Shown here: positions 1 to 5,916 of the stretch, in pieces
Layout of the letters: every line of letters begins with the position of its first letter
Numbering within the stretch: the first letter of the stretch is position 1
From: an uncultured Lachnospiraceae bacterium
GTDB lineage: Bacteria > Bacillota > Clostridia > Lachnospirales > Lachnospiraceae
NCBI GenBank assembly: GCA_902783935.1
Contig: CACZTA010000217.1
Span: 1 to 7,478 of the forward strand
Length of the DNA: 7,478 nt
Reading direction: 5' to 3'
Made by a program: the position numbers and the translations under genes
Notes under the pieces: generated by a model
Database searches by the model: none
Told to the model about the DNA's origin: nothing
Seen by the model: the letters and a program-made list of their open reading frames with translations, nothing else

Positions 1-1
1 A

Positions 2-1939
2 GACTACAAGGACAGCCGGAGCCAGGCCGAGCAGGCAAAGTATATGCAGGCCAGCCGGTCTCTTGAGAACGGCGATTATGAGACCGCTGCTGTCCAGTTT
101 GCCGCACTGAAGGAGGACGGTGACGATGCCGAGAATCTGAACGCGGCGAAATATGAAGTGGCGCAGAAGGCAATGGAAGCCGGTGATTATGATGCAGCTG
201 CGAATCTGTTTTCAAAGCTCGGCGGCTACGGAGACAGCGCGGAGATGGTTACCGAGTCCCAGTACCAGGATGCTGCCGCGGACATGGCTGCAGGCGACTA
301 TGCGGCGGCCGTCAGTACCCTGACAGCGCTGAACGGGTATAAGGACAGCAATGACCTGCTGAAGGAAGCGAAGTACCAGATGGCCGGTGAAGCGGCAGAC
401 GGAAACTCGTTTACAAGCGCACTGGAACTCTATACAGAGCTGAGCAACGAAGGTTATAAGGACAGCGAGAGTAAGATCTCCGAGACGAAATACCGCCAGG
501 CTGATTATTATCTCGCCAACGGCGAATATGAAGCGGCGGTCAACGGTTTCCGCAGCCTCGGCGATTACAGCGACAGTGTGGAGCGGATGCTCGGTGCGCG
601 GAGCGAAAAAGCGCTGGAGGATGCAAAGAACGGAAATTATGATGAAGCGCTCGATACACTCTATGAGATCTACGGCTACGGAAGCACTGCAGACCAGATC
701 TATGAGGTGAAGTATCTCGAAGCGCAGCGCGCACAGCAGAGCGGCGACTTCGCTTCGGCAATTGAAAAGTTTACGGCACTCGGCGATTACGGCGACAGCA
801 AAGCCCAGCTGACGGAGACCAGATATCTCTCGGCACAGAAGCTTTATGAAGACGGAGAATATGAGGACGCCCTGAAGGCATTCCAGAAGGTCGGTGATTA
901 TAAAGACGCGGGCATTATGGCTGTTGAATGTGAAGCCGTCCTCGCAGGCGGCGGAAGCACGCTTCCGGAAGTTACTGATTCAGCAGCGGAATCTGCTGCC
1001 GAGCCGGTTGCCGCTGTGACAGAGTCCGGCGCAGAAGCGGTGCCGGGCGCTGAGTCAGCCGCGGAAGCGGTTCCGGGCGTTGAGTCTGCTGCAGAAGCAG
1101 TCTCAGGCGTTGAGTCAGCCGCAGAAGCGGTCTCAGGTGTTGAGTCAGCTGCCGCTGCAGTTCCTGTGACAGCAGAGCCGGTCCTGACAGAATCAGGCCT
1201 TGCGGACTCCGGTATGGAAGCCGCTGAAGCAGCCGTATCGGAAGTTGAAGTGGCCGCATCGGAAATTGAAGCGGCGGTGTCGGAAGTTGAAGCAGTTATC
1301 TCCGAAGCGGCGGAAGCAGTCGAGTCCGCCGCGGAACCGGTCATCGAAGTTGCTCCGGCGGCTGCTGAATCGGATATGGAAGCCGTCCTGTCGGAAGCGG
1401 CGGAAGCTGTCGTAACGGAAGCTGCTTCAGAAGCCGAATCCGCAGCAGAGCCGGTCGCCGAAGCGATCAGGTCAGCCGATGTGATGGATGTGGATGCCGT
1501 TTTCCCGGCAGCATCGGAAGCTGCGCTGTCAGCAGCTGAGACAGTTGAAGAAGAAACAGCTGCCGCTGTCGAATCAGGGGTGGAGCCGATCATCGCGGTT
1601 GCACCGGAAGCGGCGGAGTCTGAAGTCGGACGGGTCATAGAAGAGGCTTATGAGGCCGTCGAGTCGGCTGCTGAATCTGTTGCTGAAGCGGTGGAAGCGG
1701 CTGAATCAAAAGCGGAGGATTTCTTCGTCCCGACACATGAGCCGACAGTAGAGGCACTGCTCGCCGGAGCACTTGCGTCAGCCGCTCCTGAAGCGGAGTC
1801 CGGAGCAGAGGAACCGGCAGCGGAGATCCCGGCGGCGGGATCAGCGCCGGAAGAGGCATTTTCGAATGCGGAAAAAACAGACCTGATGTCGGAAGTGGAA
1901 TCGCTGATTTCTGAGGCGGCAGATTCCATGATGATGTAA
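2..1939 (+). CDS. TPR-like repeat protein with long Ala/Glu/Val/Ser-rich tail (5' end outside window)
   Basis: The frame is open from base 2 with no stop, and its first visible residues (DYKDS) already match the repeat, so the gene starts left of the window and the Met codon at 44 is internal. The visible 645 residues have two parts. Residues about 13-310 are eight repeats of 37 (one of 39) residues with the pattern KYxxAxxxxxxGDYxxAxxxFxxLGxYxDSxxxxxE, a paired-helix, TPR/Sel1-like pattern common in Clostridia. Residues about 311-645 are low complexity, almost all Ala, Glu, Val and Ser with scattered Pro, partly in 7- and 10-residue periods, ending in Met-Met-Met. The visible part has a single Cys, near residue 309, and no membrane segment. 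The N-terminus, which might carry a zinc ribbon or anchor, is missing. Family knowledge suggests a protein-interaction scaffold; the real function is unknown. A terminator follows 14 bp after the stop. Confidence 0.9.
   Translation, partial: DYKDSRSQAEQAKYMQASRSLENGDYETAAVQFAALKEDGDDAENLNAAKYEVAQKAMEAGDYDAAANLFSKLGGYGDSAEMVTESQYQDAAADMAAGDYAAAVSTLTALNGYKDSNDLLKEAKYQMAGEAADGNSFTSALELYTELSNEGYKDSESKISETKYRQADYYLANGEYEAAVNGFRSLGDYSDSVERMLGARSEKALEDAKNGNYDEALDTLYEIYGYGSTADQIYEVKYLEAQRAQQSGDFASAIEKFTALGDYGDSKAQLTETRYLSAQKLYEDGEYEDALKAFQKVGDYKDAGIMAVECEAVLAGGGSTLPEVTDSAAESAAEPVAAVTESGAEAVPGAESAAEAVPGVESAAEAVSGVESAAEAVSGVESAAAAVPVTAEPVLTESGLADSGMEAAEAAVSEVEVAASEIEAAVSEVEAVISEAAEAVESAAEPVIEVAPAAAESDMEAVLSEAAEAVVTEAASEAESAAEPVAEAIRSADVMDVDAVFPAASEAALSAAETVEEETAAAVESGVEPIIAVAPEAAESEVGRVIEEAYEAVESAAESVAEAVEAAESKAEDFFVPTHEPTVEALLAGALASAAPEAESGAEEPAAEIPAAGSAPEEAFSNAEKTDLMSEVESLISEAADSMMM
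38..931 (+). repeat. Eight tandem TPR-like coding repeats of ~111 bp
   Basis: Repeat units begin at KY/QY/RY/RS codons at about 38, 149, 260, 371 (a 39-codon unit), 488, 599, 710 and 821. Each encodes a first helix, a G-[DEN]-[YF] turn, a second helix of the AxxxF type and a [YG]-x-DS loop. The sixth unit (599-709) is the most diverged: it opens with RS and its loop reads YGSTAD instead of YxDS. The repeats are clear at the protein level but diverged at the DNA level, which suggests old duplications held by selection. Confidence 0.85.
1022..1171 (+). repeat. Five tandem 30-bp units in the low-complexity tail
   Basis: Five consecutive 10-codon units start at 1022, 1052, 1082, 1112 and 1142. 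Each encodes a version of ESAAEAV[PS]GV; the first reads ESGAEAVPGA and the last ESAAAAVPVT. Units three and four share 26 of 30 bases and units two and four share 25 of 30, most changes being synonymous third-base changes. This points to fairly recent tandem duplication inside the gene with the peptide kept. Confidence 0.8.
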
Positions 1940-1952
1940 AGTAAGAGATGAT

Positions 1953-1987
1953 AAAACGGCTCCTCCTTAACGGAGGGGCCGTTTTTT
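1953..1987 (+). terminator. Bidirectional intrinsic terminator between the repeat-protein gene and cysK
   Basis: AAACGGC at 1954-1960 pairs with GCCGTTT at 1978-1984, a T-G wobble (1961/1977) continues the stem, CCTCC (1962-1966) pairs with GGAGG (1972-1976), and the loop is TTAAC. Six T residues (1982-1987) follow on the plus strand, and the A-run at 1953-1956 gives a shorter U-run on the minus strand. It lies 14 bp past the plus-strand stop and 27 bp past the cysK stop, so it can serve both convergent genes. Confidence 0.9.
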
Positions 1988-2013
1988 AAAGCAGCTAATT
2001 TATGAATTGCGGA

Positions 2014-2940
2014 TCAGTCATAGAGAAGCGTGGAGAAGTAGCGCTCACCCGTGTCCGGGAGCAGCGTGACGACGCGCTTCCCTTTCCCGAGCTCGCGGGC
2101 CATCTTCAGGGCGACGAAGACATTTGTCCCGCTGGAGATGCCGCAGAGGATCCCTTCCTCGCGGGCCAGCCGCTTCGTTGTTTCAAGCGCCTCTTCATCG
2201 GTGACGATCTGGATGTCATTGATGATGCTCAGGTCAAGGATAGGCGGGATGAGTCCGTCCCCGATCCCCATCTGGATATGGGAGCCGATTCCGCCGCCGG
2301 AGAGGATAGCGGCATTTTCAGGTTCCGCAGCAATGATCCGGATATCCGGATTATATTTTTTCAGGACAGTGCCGATCCCGGTCAGGCTGCCGCCGGTGCC
2401 GATCCCGGAGCAGAAGCCGTCGATCGGGCCGTCTGCGTCGCGGACGATCTCGATGCCGGTATGCAGCAGGTGGGCGGCTGTGTTGTCGGGATTGGAGAAC
2501 TGGTCGGGTACGAATACGCGCGGGTCTTCCTCTGCCATCTGCTTAGCCTTGCGGATGCATTTGTCAATGCACTCGCCGATATCGCCTTTGTCGTGAATAA
2601 GGATGAGCTCGGCGCCGTACTGCCGGATCAGCAGCCTGCGCTCGCGGCTCACGGAGTCGGGCATAATAATGACAACCTTGTAGCCCTTGACGGCGCCGAC
2701 GAGGGAGAGGCCGATTCCCTGATTGCCGCTGGTCGGTTCCACGATGATCGAGCTTTTCGTGAGCAGGCCTTTCCGCTCGGCGGCTTCGATCATGTTGAGG
2801 GCGGTGCGCGTCTTCACGGATCCGCCGATGTTGATCCCCTCATATTTGACGAGCACTTCGGCGTCCCCGTCACCGGTCAGGCGGTTCAGGCGGATAAGCG
2901 GCGTATTGCCTACGGCCTGCAGAACATTATCAAAATACAT
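2014..2940 (-). CDS. cysK: Cysteine synthase A (O-acetylserine sulfhydrylase), PLP-dependent
   Basis: The 308-residue product has the usual length for CysK, a cytosolic enzyme that joins O-acetylserine and sulfide to make cysteine and acetate. Visible family features are GNTPLIRL (11-18), the PLP Schiff-base lysine K43 in GGSVKTRTA, the substrate loop PTSGNQG (69-75), QFSNPDN (147-153), the phosphate-binding loop GIGTGGS (179-185), GISSG (267-271) whose Ser normally contacts the PLP ring nitrogen, and the terminal LPDTGERYFST. Two details differ from the textbook CysK: the segment before the lysine reads NIGGSVKTR instead of NPxxSVKDR, and the loop has GNQG instead of GNTG. The terminal motif argues against SbnA-like synthases. 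The ATG at 2940 has a GAGGT ribosome site about 10 bases upstream. The gene is divergent from the DUF362 gene. The general reaction is well supported; use of O-acetylserine rather than O-phosphoserine is inferred. Confidence 0.9.
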   Translation of the reverse strand: MYFDNVLQAVGNTPLIRLNRLTGDGDAEVLVKYEGINIGGSVKTRTALNMIEAAERKGLLTKSSIIVEPTSGNQGIGLSLVGAVKGYKVVIIMPDSVSRERRLLIRQYGAELILIHDKGDIGECIDKCIRKAKQMAEEDPRVFVPDQFSNPDNTAAHLLHTGIEIVRDADGPIDGFCSGIGTGGSLTGIGTVLKKYNPDIRIIAAEPENAAILSGGGIGSHIQMGIGDGLIPPILDLSIINDIQIVTDEEALETTKRLAREEGILCGISSGTNVFVALKMARELGKGKRVVTLLPDTGERYFSTLLYD

Positions 2941-3064
2941 GGTTTCGATTACCTCGCTGTTTTCTGTAAAGTCTTAAAGAGATGCGGAACAACGCACCGT
3001 TTCTATTCTACAGGAGATTACCGGCCGGGACAAGAGCCATTCTTGAATCGTAAAGGAGCCTGCC
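2941..3064. other. Divergent intergenic region between cysK and the DUF362 gene
   Basis: This 124-bp gap must hold promoters for both neighbours unless one is silent. It contains ribosome sites for each: GAGGT on the minus strand for cysK, and AAAGGAG at 3052-3058, six bases before the ATG at 3065, for the plus-strand gene. A TATTCT at 3004-3009 could be a plus-strand -10 box but has no good -35 box, and no convincing minus-strand promoter, T-box or riboswitch motif is visible. Confidence 0.5.
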
Positions 3065-4165
3065 ATGATCAGGAAAAATCAGATATTGAAACTGTACGGG
3101 GAGAATTATAAAGAGATGACGAAGCAGCTGCTCCGGGCGGCGGATCTCGCGGGACGGATCCCGTCTAAGGAGACAGTTATCGGTATGAAACCGAATCTCG
3201 TCTGTCCGACGCCGGCTGATTACGGCGCTACCACACATCCGGAGATCATTGCCGGGATTATTGAGTACCTGCAGGAGAATGGATACCGAAGGATCCTGAT
3301 CGCCGAGGGCTCATGGGTGGGCGACCGCACGTCGGACGCTTATGAGTACTGCGGATACCGGGCACTCTCTGAGACGTACGGGGTTCCCTTCATCGATACG
3401 AAGAAGGAGAGCGCACACACAGAGAACTGCGCAGGGATGGACCTGAAGATCACCGATGTCACGAAGAGGATCGGTTTTCTGATCAACGTGCCCGTGATGA
3501 AGGGACACTGCCAGACGAAGGTCACCTGTGCGCTCAAGAACATGAAGGGGCTGCTGCCGGACTCGGAGAAGCGGCGCTTTCACCGGATGGGCCTTCACAA
3601 GCCGATCGCACACCTTGCGACAGTACTGAAGCCTGATTTTATTGTCACAGACCATATCTGCGGCGATCTGGATTTCGAGGAGGGCGGCAACCCGGTTGTG
3701 CGGAACTGCATCATGGTGTCGCTCGATCCCGTCCTCACGGACAGCTATGTGTGCAGCCTGATGAACTATACGCCTGACGACGTGCCGTATGTCCGGCTGG
3801 CGGAGAAACTCGGGTGCGGGTCGGCGGACCTCGCACAGGCGGAGATTATCTGCCTGAACGGGGCAGGGGAGGAAGAGCAGCTGCCGGTCCGGAGGCGCAT
3901 CCTGGATGTCGCCTATCTCGCGGACGAAGTTGATTCCTGCAGCGCGTGTTACGGGAACCTGATCCCCGCGCTCTGCCGCCTGAAGGAAGAAGGGCTCCTG
4001 GAGAATCTGAAAGAGCGGATCGCAATCGGACAGGGACACCGGGGAAAGCACGGCGTACTCGGGGTCGGGCAGTGCACGAAAGGATTTGATGTATCGGTCC
4101 CGGGATGTCCCCCGGACGAGGAAACCATTTATCAGGGGCTGAAAGCTTATCTCAGTAATAAATAA
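3065..4165 (+). CDS. DUF362 family protein with possible Fe-S cysteines
   Basis: The 366-residue product matches the DUF362 family, whose biochemical role is mostly undefined and whose members are often linked to ferredoxin-like Fe-S domains. Recognisable parts are KPNLV (42-46), the THPE segment (57-60), the central NVPVMKGH (141-148) and CALKNMKGLLP (155-165) block followed by the basic KRRFH, and SLDPVLTDSY (219-228). The C-terminal third lacks a classical 2[4Fe-4S] ferredoxin but has C292-x2-C295 and then C337 and C348, which could bind one metal cluster; C304 is another candidate. No signal peptide or membrane helix is seen, so it is probably cytosolic. The ATG has AAAGGAG six bases upstream, a good spacing. 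It appears monocistronic: divergent from cysK, and the next gene is on the opposite strand beyond a terminator. The family call is firm; the function is not known. Confidence 0.85.
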   Translation: MIRKNQILKLYGENYKEMTKQLLRAADLAGRIPSKETVIGMKPNLVCPTPADYGATTHPEIIAGIIEYLQENGYRRILIAEGSWVGDRTSDAYEYCGYRALSETYGVPFIDTKKESAHTENCAGMDLKITDVTKRIGFLINVPVMKGHCQTKVTCALKNMKGLLPDSEKRRFHRMGLHKPIAHLATVLKPDFIVTDHICGDLDFEEGGNPVVRNCIMVSLDPVLTDSYVCSLMNYTPDDVPYVRLAEKLGCGSADLAQAEIICLNGAGEEEQLPVRRRILDVAYLADEVDSCSACYGNLIPALCRLKEEGLLENLKERIAIGQGHRGKHGVLGVGQCTKGFDVSVPGCPPDEETIYQGLKAYLSNK

Positions 4166-4203
4166 AAGCGCCGGGTTCATAATAATACTCCGGACAGAAA
4201 AAT

Positions 4204-4246
4204 ACTGCAGGCAGCCGGGATCCGGGATGCCTGCAGTTCTTCATTT
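4204..4246 (+). terminator. Bidirectional terminator between the DUF362 and symporter genes
   Basis: ACTGCAGGCA (4204-4213) pairs perfectly with TGCCTGCAGT (4228-4237), and the enclosed segment can add CCGG (4215-4218) with CCGG (4222-4225). On the plus strand a T-rich stretch (TTCTTCATTTT) follows. On the minus strand the stem is followed by ATTTTTCTG (complement of 4195-4203), the stronger U-run. It sits 38 bp past the DUF362 stop and 12 bp past the symporter stop (stem end 4237 to 4259 is 21 bp), so it probably ends both convergent transcripts. Confidence 0.82.
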
Positions 4247-4258
4247 TATTCTGTTTTG

Positions 4259-5650
4259 TCAGCGAACCTTTTTGAAGTATTCCTTCGTCGACGTGATGAT
4301 GACGCCGGAAAGCAGCAGCAGTGAAATCAGGTTCGGGATGGCCATCAGGCCGTTCAGCGTGTCGGAGATGTCCCACATCAGCGTTCCGCTTCCGGTAGCG
4401 CCGACGATGCAGAACAGTACGAAGATGACTTTGTAGACCGTGCTGACGATCTTGTTTTCATTTGTCAGGTAAGCCCAGCAGCGCTCGCCGTAGTAGCTCC
4501 AGCCGATGATTGTGCTGAGCGAGAAGAACAGGAGGCTGACCTGAATCACGAGACCGCCGATATGGCCGGGAAGAATCATGTTGAAGGCCTGGGCTGCCGC
4601 AGCGCCCTTGGAAGCAAATGCGTCGAGGCCGCCCTCCGTATTGAGGACGCCGGACATGACGACTGCCAGGCTGGTGATCGTACAGATCACGATGGTGTCC
4701 ACGAAGACTTCAAAGATGCCCCAGACGGCCTGTTCGCAGGGTTCCTTTGTCGATGAAGCGGAGTGCGCGATCGGTGCGGAACCGAGACCGGCTTCGTTGG
4801 AGAAAACGCCGCGCGCGACACCCTGACGGATGGCGAGCATCATGGCATAGCCGAAGACGCCGCCGCCGACTGCCTTGAGATTAAAAGCGCCGCTGATGAT
4901 AGAGGCAAATGCTGCCGGCAGGGAAGTGATCCGGAGCAGGATAATGGCGATGCCGGCGAGGATATAGAATGCGGACATGAAGGGGACCATGTAGGAAGTC
5001 ACCTGGCCGATTCTCTTTACGCCGCCGAGTATAACGACCGCGACGATGACCGCGAGAACAATTCCCGTGATGAGGGGCCTGACGCCGAACAGCGTCTTGA
5101 TGGAACCGGAGACTTCGCTGCTCTGGGCGATGTTGCCGATACCGAAGCTCGCAATGCCGCCGAGGACGGCGAAGACGATCGCAAGCCATTTGAAGTTCTT
5201 GCCGAGACCCCTTTCAATCGAGTACATCGGGCCGCCGTGATGCGTGCCGTCGGGCTCTACCTGGCGGTACTTGACGGCCAGCAGGATTTCTGCATATTTT
5301 GTGCACATGCCGAAGAATGCGGATACCCACATCCAGAAAACAGCACCCGGGCCGCCGGTGAAGATCGCGCCTGTTACGCCGGCGATATTGCCGGTGCCGA
5401 CAGTACTTGCGAGTGCGGTTGATACCGCTTCAAACGGCGAAAGGTTGGAGCCGTGGTCCTTGTCGCTTTTCCGGAAGACTGTACCGATCGTGTTTTTCAT
5501 GGCATAGCCGAAATAACGGACCTGGACGCAGCCGGTGCGGATCGTCAGGTAGACGCCGGTTCCGACCAGCAGGATAAGCATGATCGGGCCCCAGGCAAAA
5601 CTGTTGACGGCGCTGTTTACTTTTGTTACGCCTTGTACGAAGTTTTCCAT
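4259..5650 (-). CDS. Sodium:alanine/glycine symporter, AGCS family
   Basis: This 463-residue polytopic membrane protein belongs to the alanine/glycine:cation symporter (AGCS, AlsT/DagA-like) family, which imports small neutral amino acids such as alanine or glycine with Na+ (or H+). The family signature GGPGAVFWMWVSAFFG is present at 99-114. Other hallmarks are ALASTVGTGNIAGV (79-92), KYAEILLAVKYR (118-129), the HGGPMYSIERGL stretch (138-149) and VFSNEAGLGSAPIAHS (282-297). About ten to eleven hydrophobic segments are visible, and the length is normal. The ATG at 5650 is preceded by AAGGGGGT with only four bases of spacing. The gene stands alone: a terminator lies downstream, and the upstream neighbour is separated by a 266-bp leader with a hairpin that may attenuate it. 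The family is very well supported; the exact substrate (Ala, Gly or D-Ala) and cation are inferred only. Confidence 0.94.
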   Translation of the reverse strand: MENFVQGVTKVNSAVNSFAWGPIMLILLVGTGVYLTIRTGCVQVRYFGYAMKNTIGTVFRKSDKDHGSNLSPFEAVSTALASTVGTGNIAGVTGAIFTGGPGAVFWMWVSAFFGMCTKYAEILLAVKYRQVEPDGTHHGGPMYSIERGLGKNFKWLAIVFAVLGGIASFGIGNIAQSSEVSGSIKTLFGVRPLITGIVLAVIVAVVILGGVKRIGQVTSYMVPFMSAFYILAGIAIILLRITSLPAAFASIISGAFNLKAVGGGVFGYAMMLAIRQGVARGVFSNEAGLGSAPIAHSASSTKEPCEQAVWGIFEVFVDTIVICTITSLAVVMSGVLNTEGGLDAFASKGAAAAQAFNMILPGHIGGLVIQVSLLFFSLSTIIGWSYYGERCWAYLTNENKIVSTVYKVIFVLFCIVGATGSGTLMWDISDTLNGLMAIPNLISLLLLSGVIITSTKEYFKKVR

Positions 5651-5745
5651 AATACCCCCTTAGTAAAAATAATGATTTGCGGACACTGCCGCACGTAAAC
5701 ACAGTGATGTTTCACCGCATTTAAGTGATAAAGCGCCGCTTGAAA

Positions 5746-5788
5746 TAAAAAAGAGAGCCCGCACAGACATACAGGAACGGGAGTCTCT
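5746..5788 (-). terminator. U-tailed hairpin within the symporter leader
   Basis: On the minus strand AGAGA (complement of 5784-5788) pairs with TCTCT (complement of 5752-5756), and CCCG pairs with CGGG (5778-5781 with 5758-5761), separated by a small internal loop and closing a 16-base loop. A run of six T residues then ATTT follows on the minus strand. This is a typical intrinsic terminator shape but lies about 95 bases upstream of the symporter start, after the peptide gene already has its own hairpin, which is why an attenuator is considered. A weaker T-run (TTTTAT) after the plus-strand hairpin would also be possible. Confidence 0.7.
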
Positions 5789-5791
5789 GTT

Positions 5792-5815
5792 TTATCCGGA
5801 AATGGCGGACGCCAT
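5792..5815 (-). CDS. Possible seven-codon leader peptide MASAISG
   Basis: On the minus strand an ATG at 5815 opens a frame of seven codons, Met-Ala-Ser-Ala-Ile-Ser-Gly, then TAA at 5794-5792. An AAGGG sequence lies just three bases upstream of the ATG, a short spacing but similar to the four-base spacing of the symporter gene itself. The stop codon lies three bases before the first paired base of the U-tailed hairpin. Five of the six residues after Met are Ala, Ser or Gly, the class of amino acids that AGCS carriers move. A frame this short can occur by chance, and the same DNA can also be read as a hairpin or as a -10 box, so this is tentative. Confidence 0.25.
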   Translation of the reverse strand: MASAISG

Positions 5816-5840
5816 ATACCCTTATGAGTGTAATGGACAA
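5813..5840 (-). promoter_or_regulatory. Weak candidate promoter for the symporter gene
   Basis: The minus strand reads TTGTCC (complement of 5835-5840), a 16-base spacer, then TATATG (complement of 5813-5818). Each box matches four of six consensus positions. If used, transcription would start near 5806 and run straight into the U-tailed hairpin. It overlaps the candidate closing stem and the short leader frame, so those ideas exclude one another. Confidence 0.22.
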
Positions 5841-5876
5841 ATCGGGATAGCGCAAGACTAAATTTCAAGTCATTCG

Positions 5877-5911
5877 GAAAAGATCCGGCAGAAGCTGCGC
5901 GCCTCTGCCGG
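5877..5911 (-). terminator. Terminator of the double-glycine peptide gene
   Basis: CCGGCAGA (5885-5892) pairs with TCTGCCGG (5904-5911) around an 11-base GC-rich loop. On the minus strand the stem is followed by ATCTTTTCC, a short U-run, while the plus-strand side has none, so it acts on minus-strand transcripts. It begins five bases after the stop codon of the peptide gene at 5917. Confidence 0.7.
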
Positions 5912-5916
5912 AATGA

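Larger units (their letters stand above)
5651..5876 (-). promoter_or_regulatory. Leader region of the symporter gene, possible attenuator
   Basis: This minus-strand stretch lies between the terminator of the upstream peptide gene and the symporter ATG. Read in the transcript direction it shows a possible closing stem of 7 bp (complements of 5835-5841 and 5791-5797, one G-U pair), a hairpin ATGGC-GTCC-GCCAT inside it, then a U-tailed hairpin (5746-5788), then about 95 bases to the start codon, including a small stem TGCGG/CCGCA (5678-5694). I compared it by eye with glycine, lysine, purine, fluoride, guanidine, c-di-GMP and T-box consensus sequences and could not match any. A regulatory role is inferred from layout, not from a recognised motif. 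Confidence 0.45.

Noticed and set aside
898..1638. A 246-codon minus-strand frame rich in Ser, Ala and Thr opposite the repeat protein
   Set aside because: It is the mirror of the low-complexity GCN/GAA codons of the real gene, it has no ribosome site, and its composition simply reflects the complement.
2002..3111. A 369-codon plus-strand frame across cysK
   Set aside because: It is antisense to a gene with all CysK motifs, shows no recognisable domain, and runs into the DUF362 start region; GC-rich third positions commonly leave such frames open.
3311..4180. A 289-codon minus-strand frame opposite the DUF362 gene
   Set aside because: It has no recognisable motif, lies on the antisense of a well-supported gene and would end within it.
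4763..5422. A 219-codon plus-strand frame, rich in Asp/Glu/Ala, opposite the symporter
   Set aside because: It is the antisense shadow of membrane-protein codons and lacks a ribosome site.
5626..5868. An 80-codon minus-strand frame across the symporter leader, starting at TTG
   Set aside because: It has no ribosome site, runs through the terminator hairpin, overlaps the symporter start out of frame, and has no recognisable domain. Only the shorter ATG frame at 5815-5792 was kept as tentative.
5651..5876. Glycine riboswitch upstream of the symporter
   Set aside because: It was expected from the gene family, but the conserved core segments of that riboswitch are not present on the minus strand.
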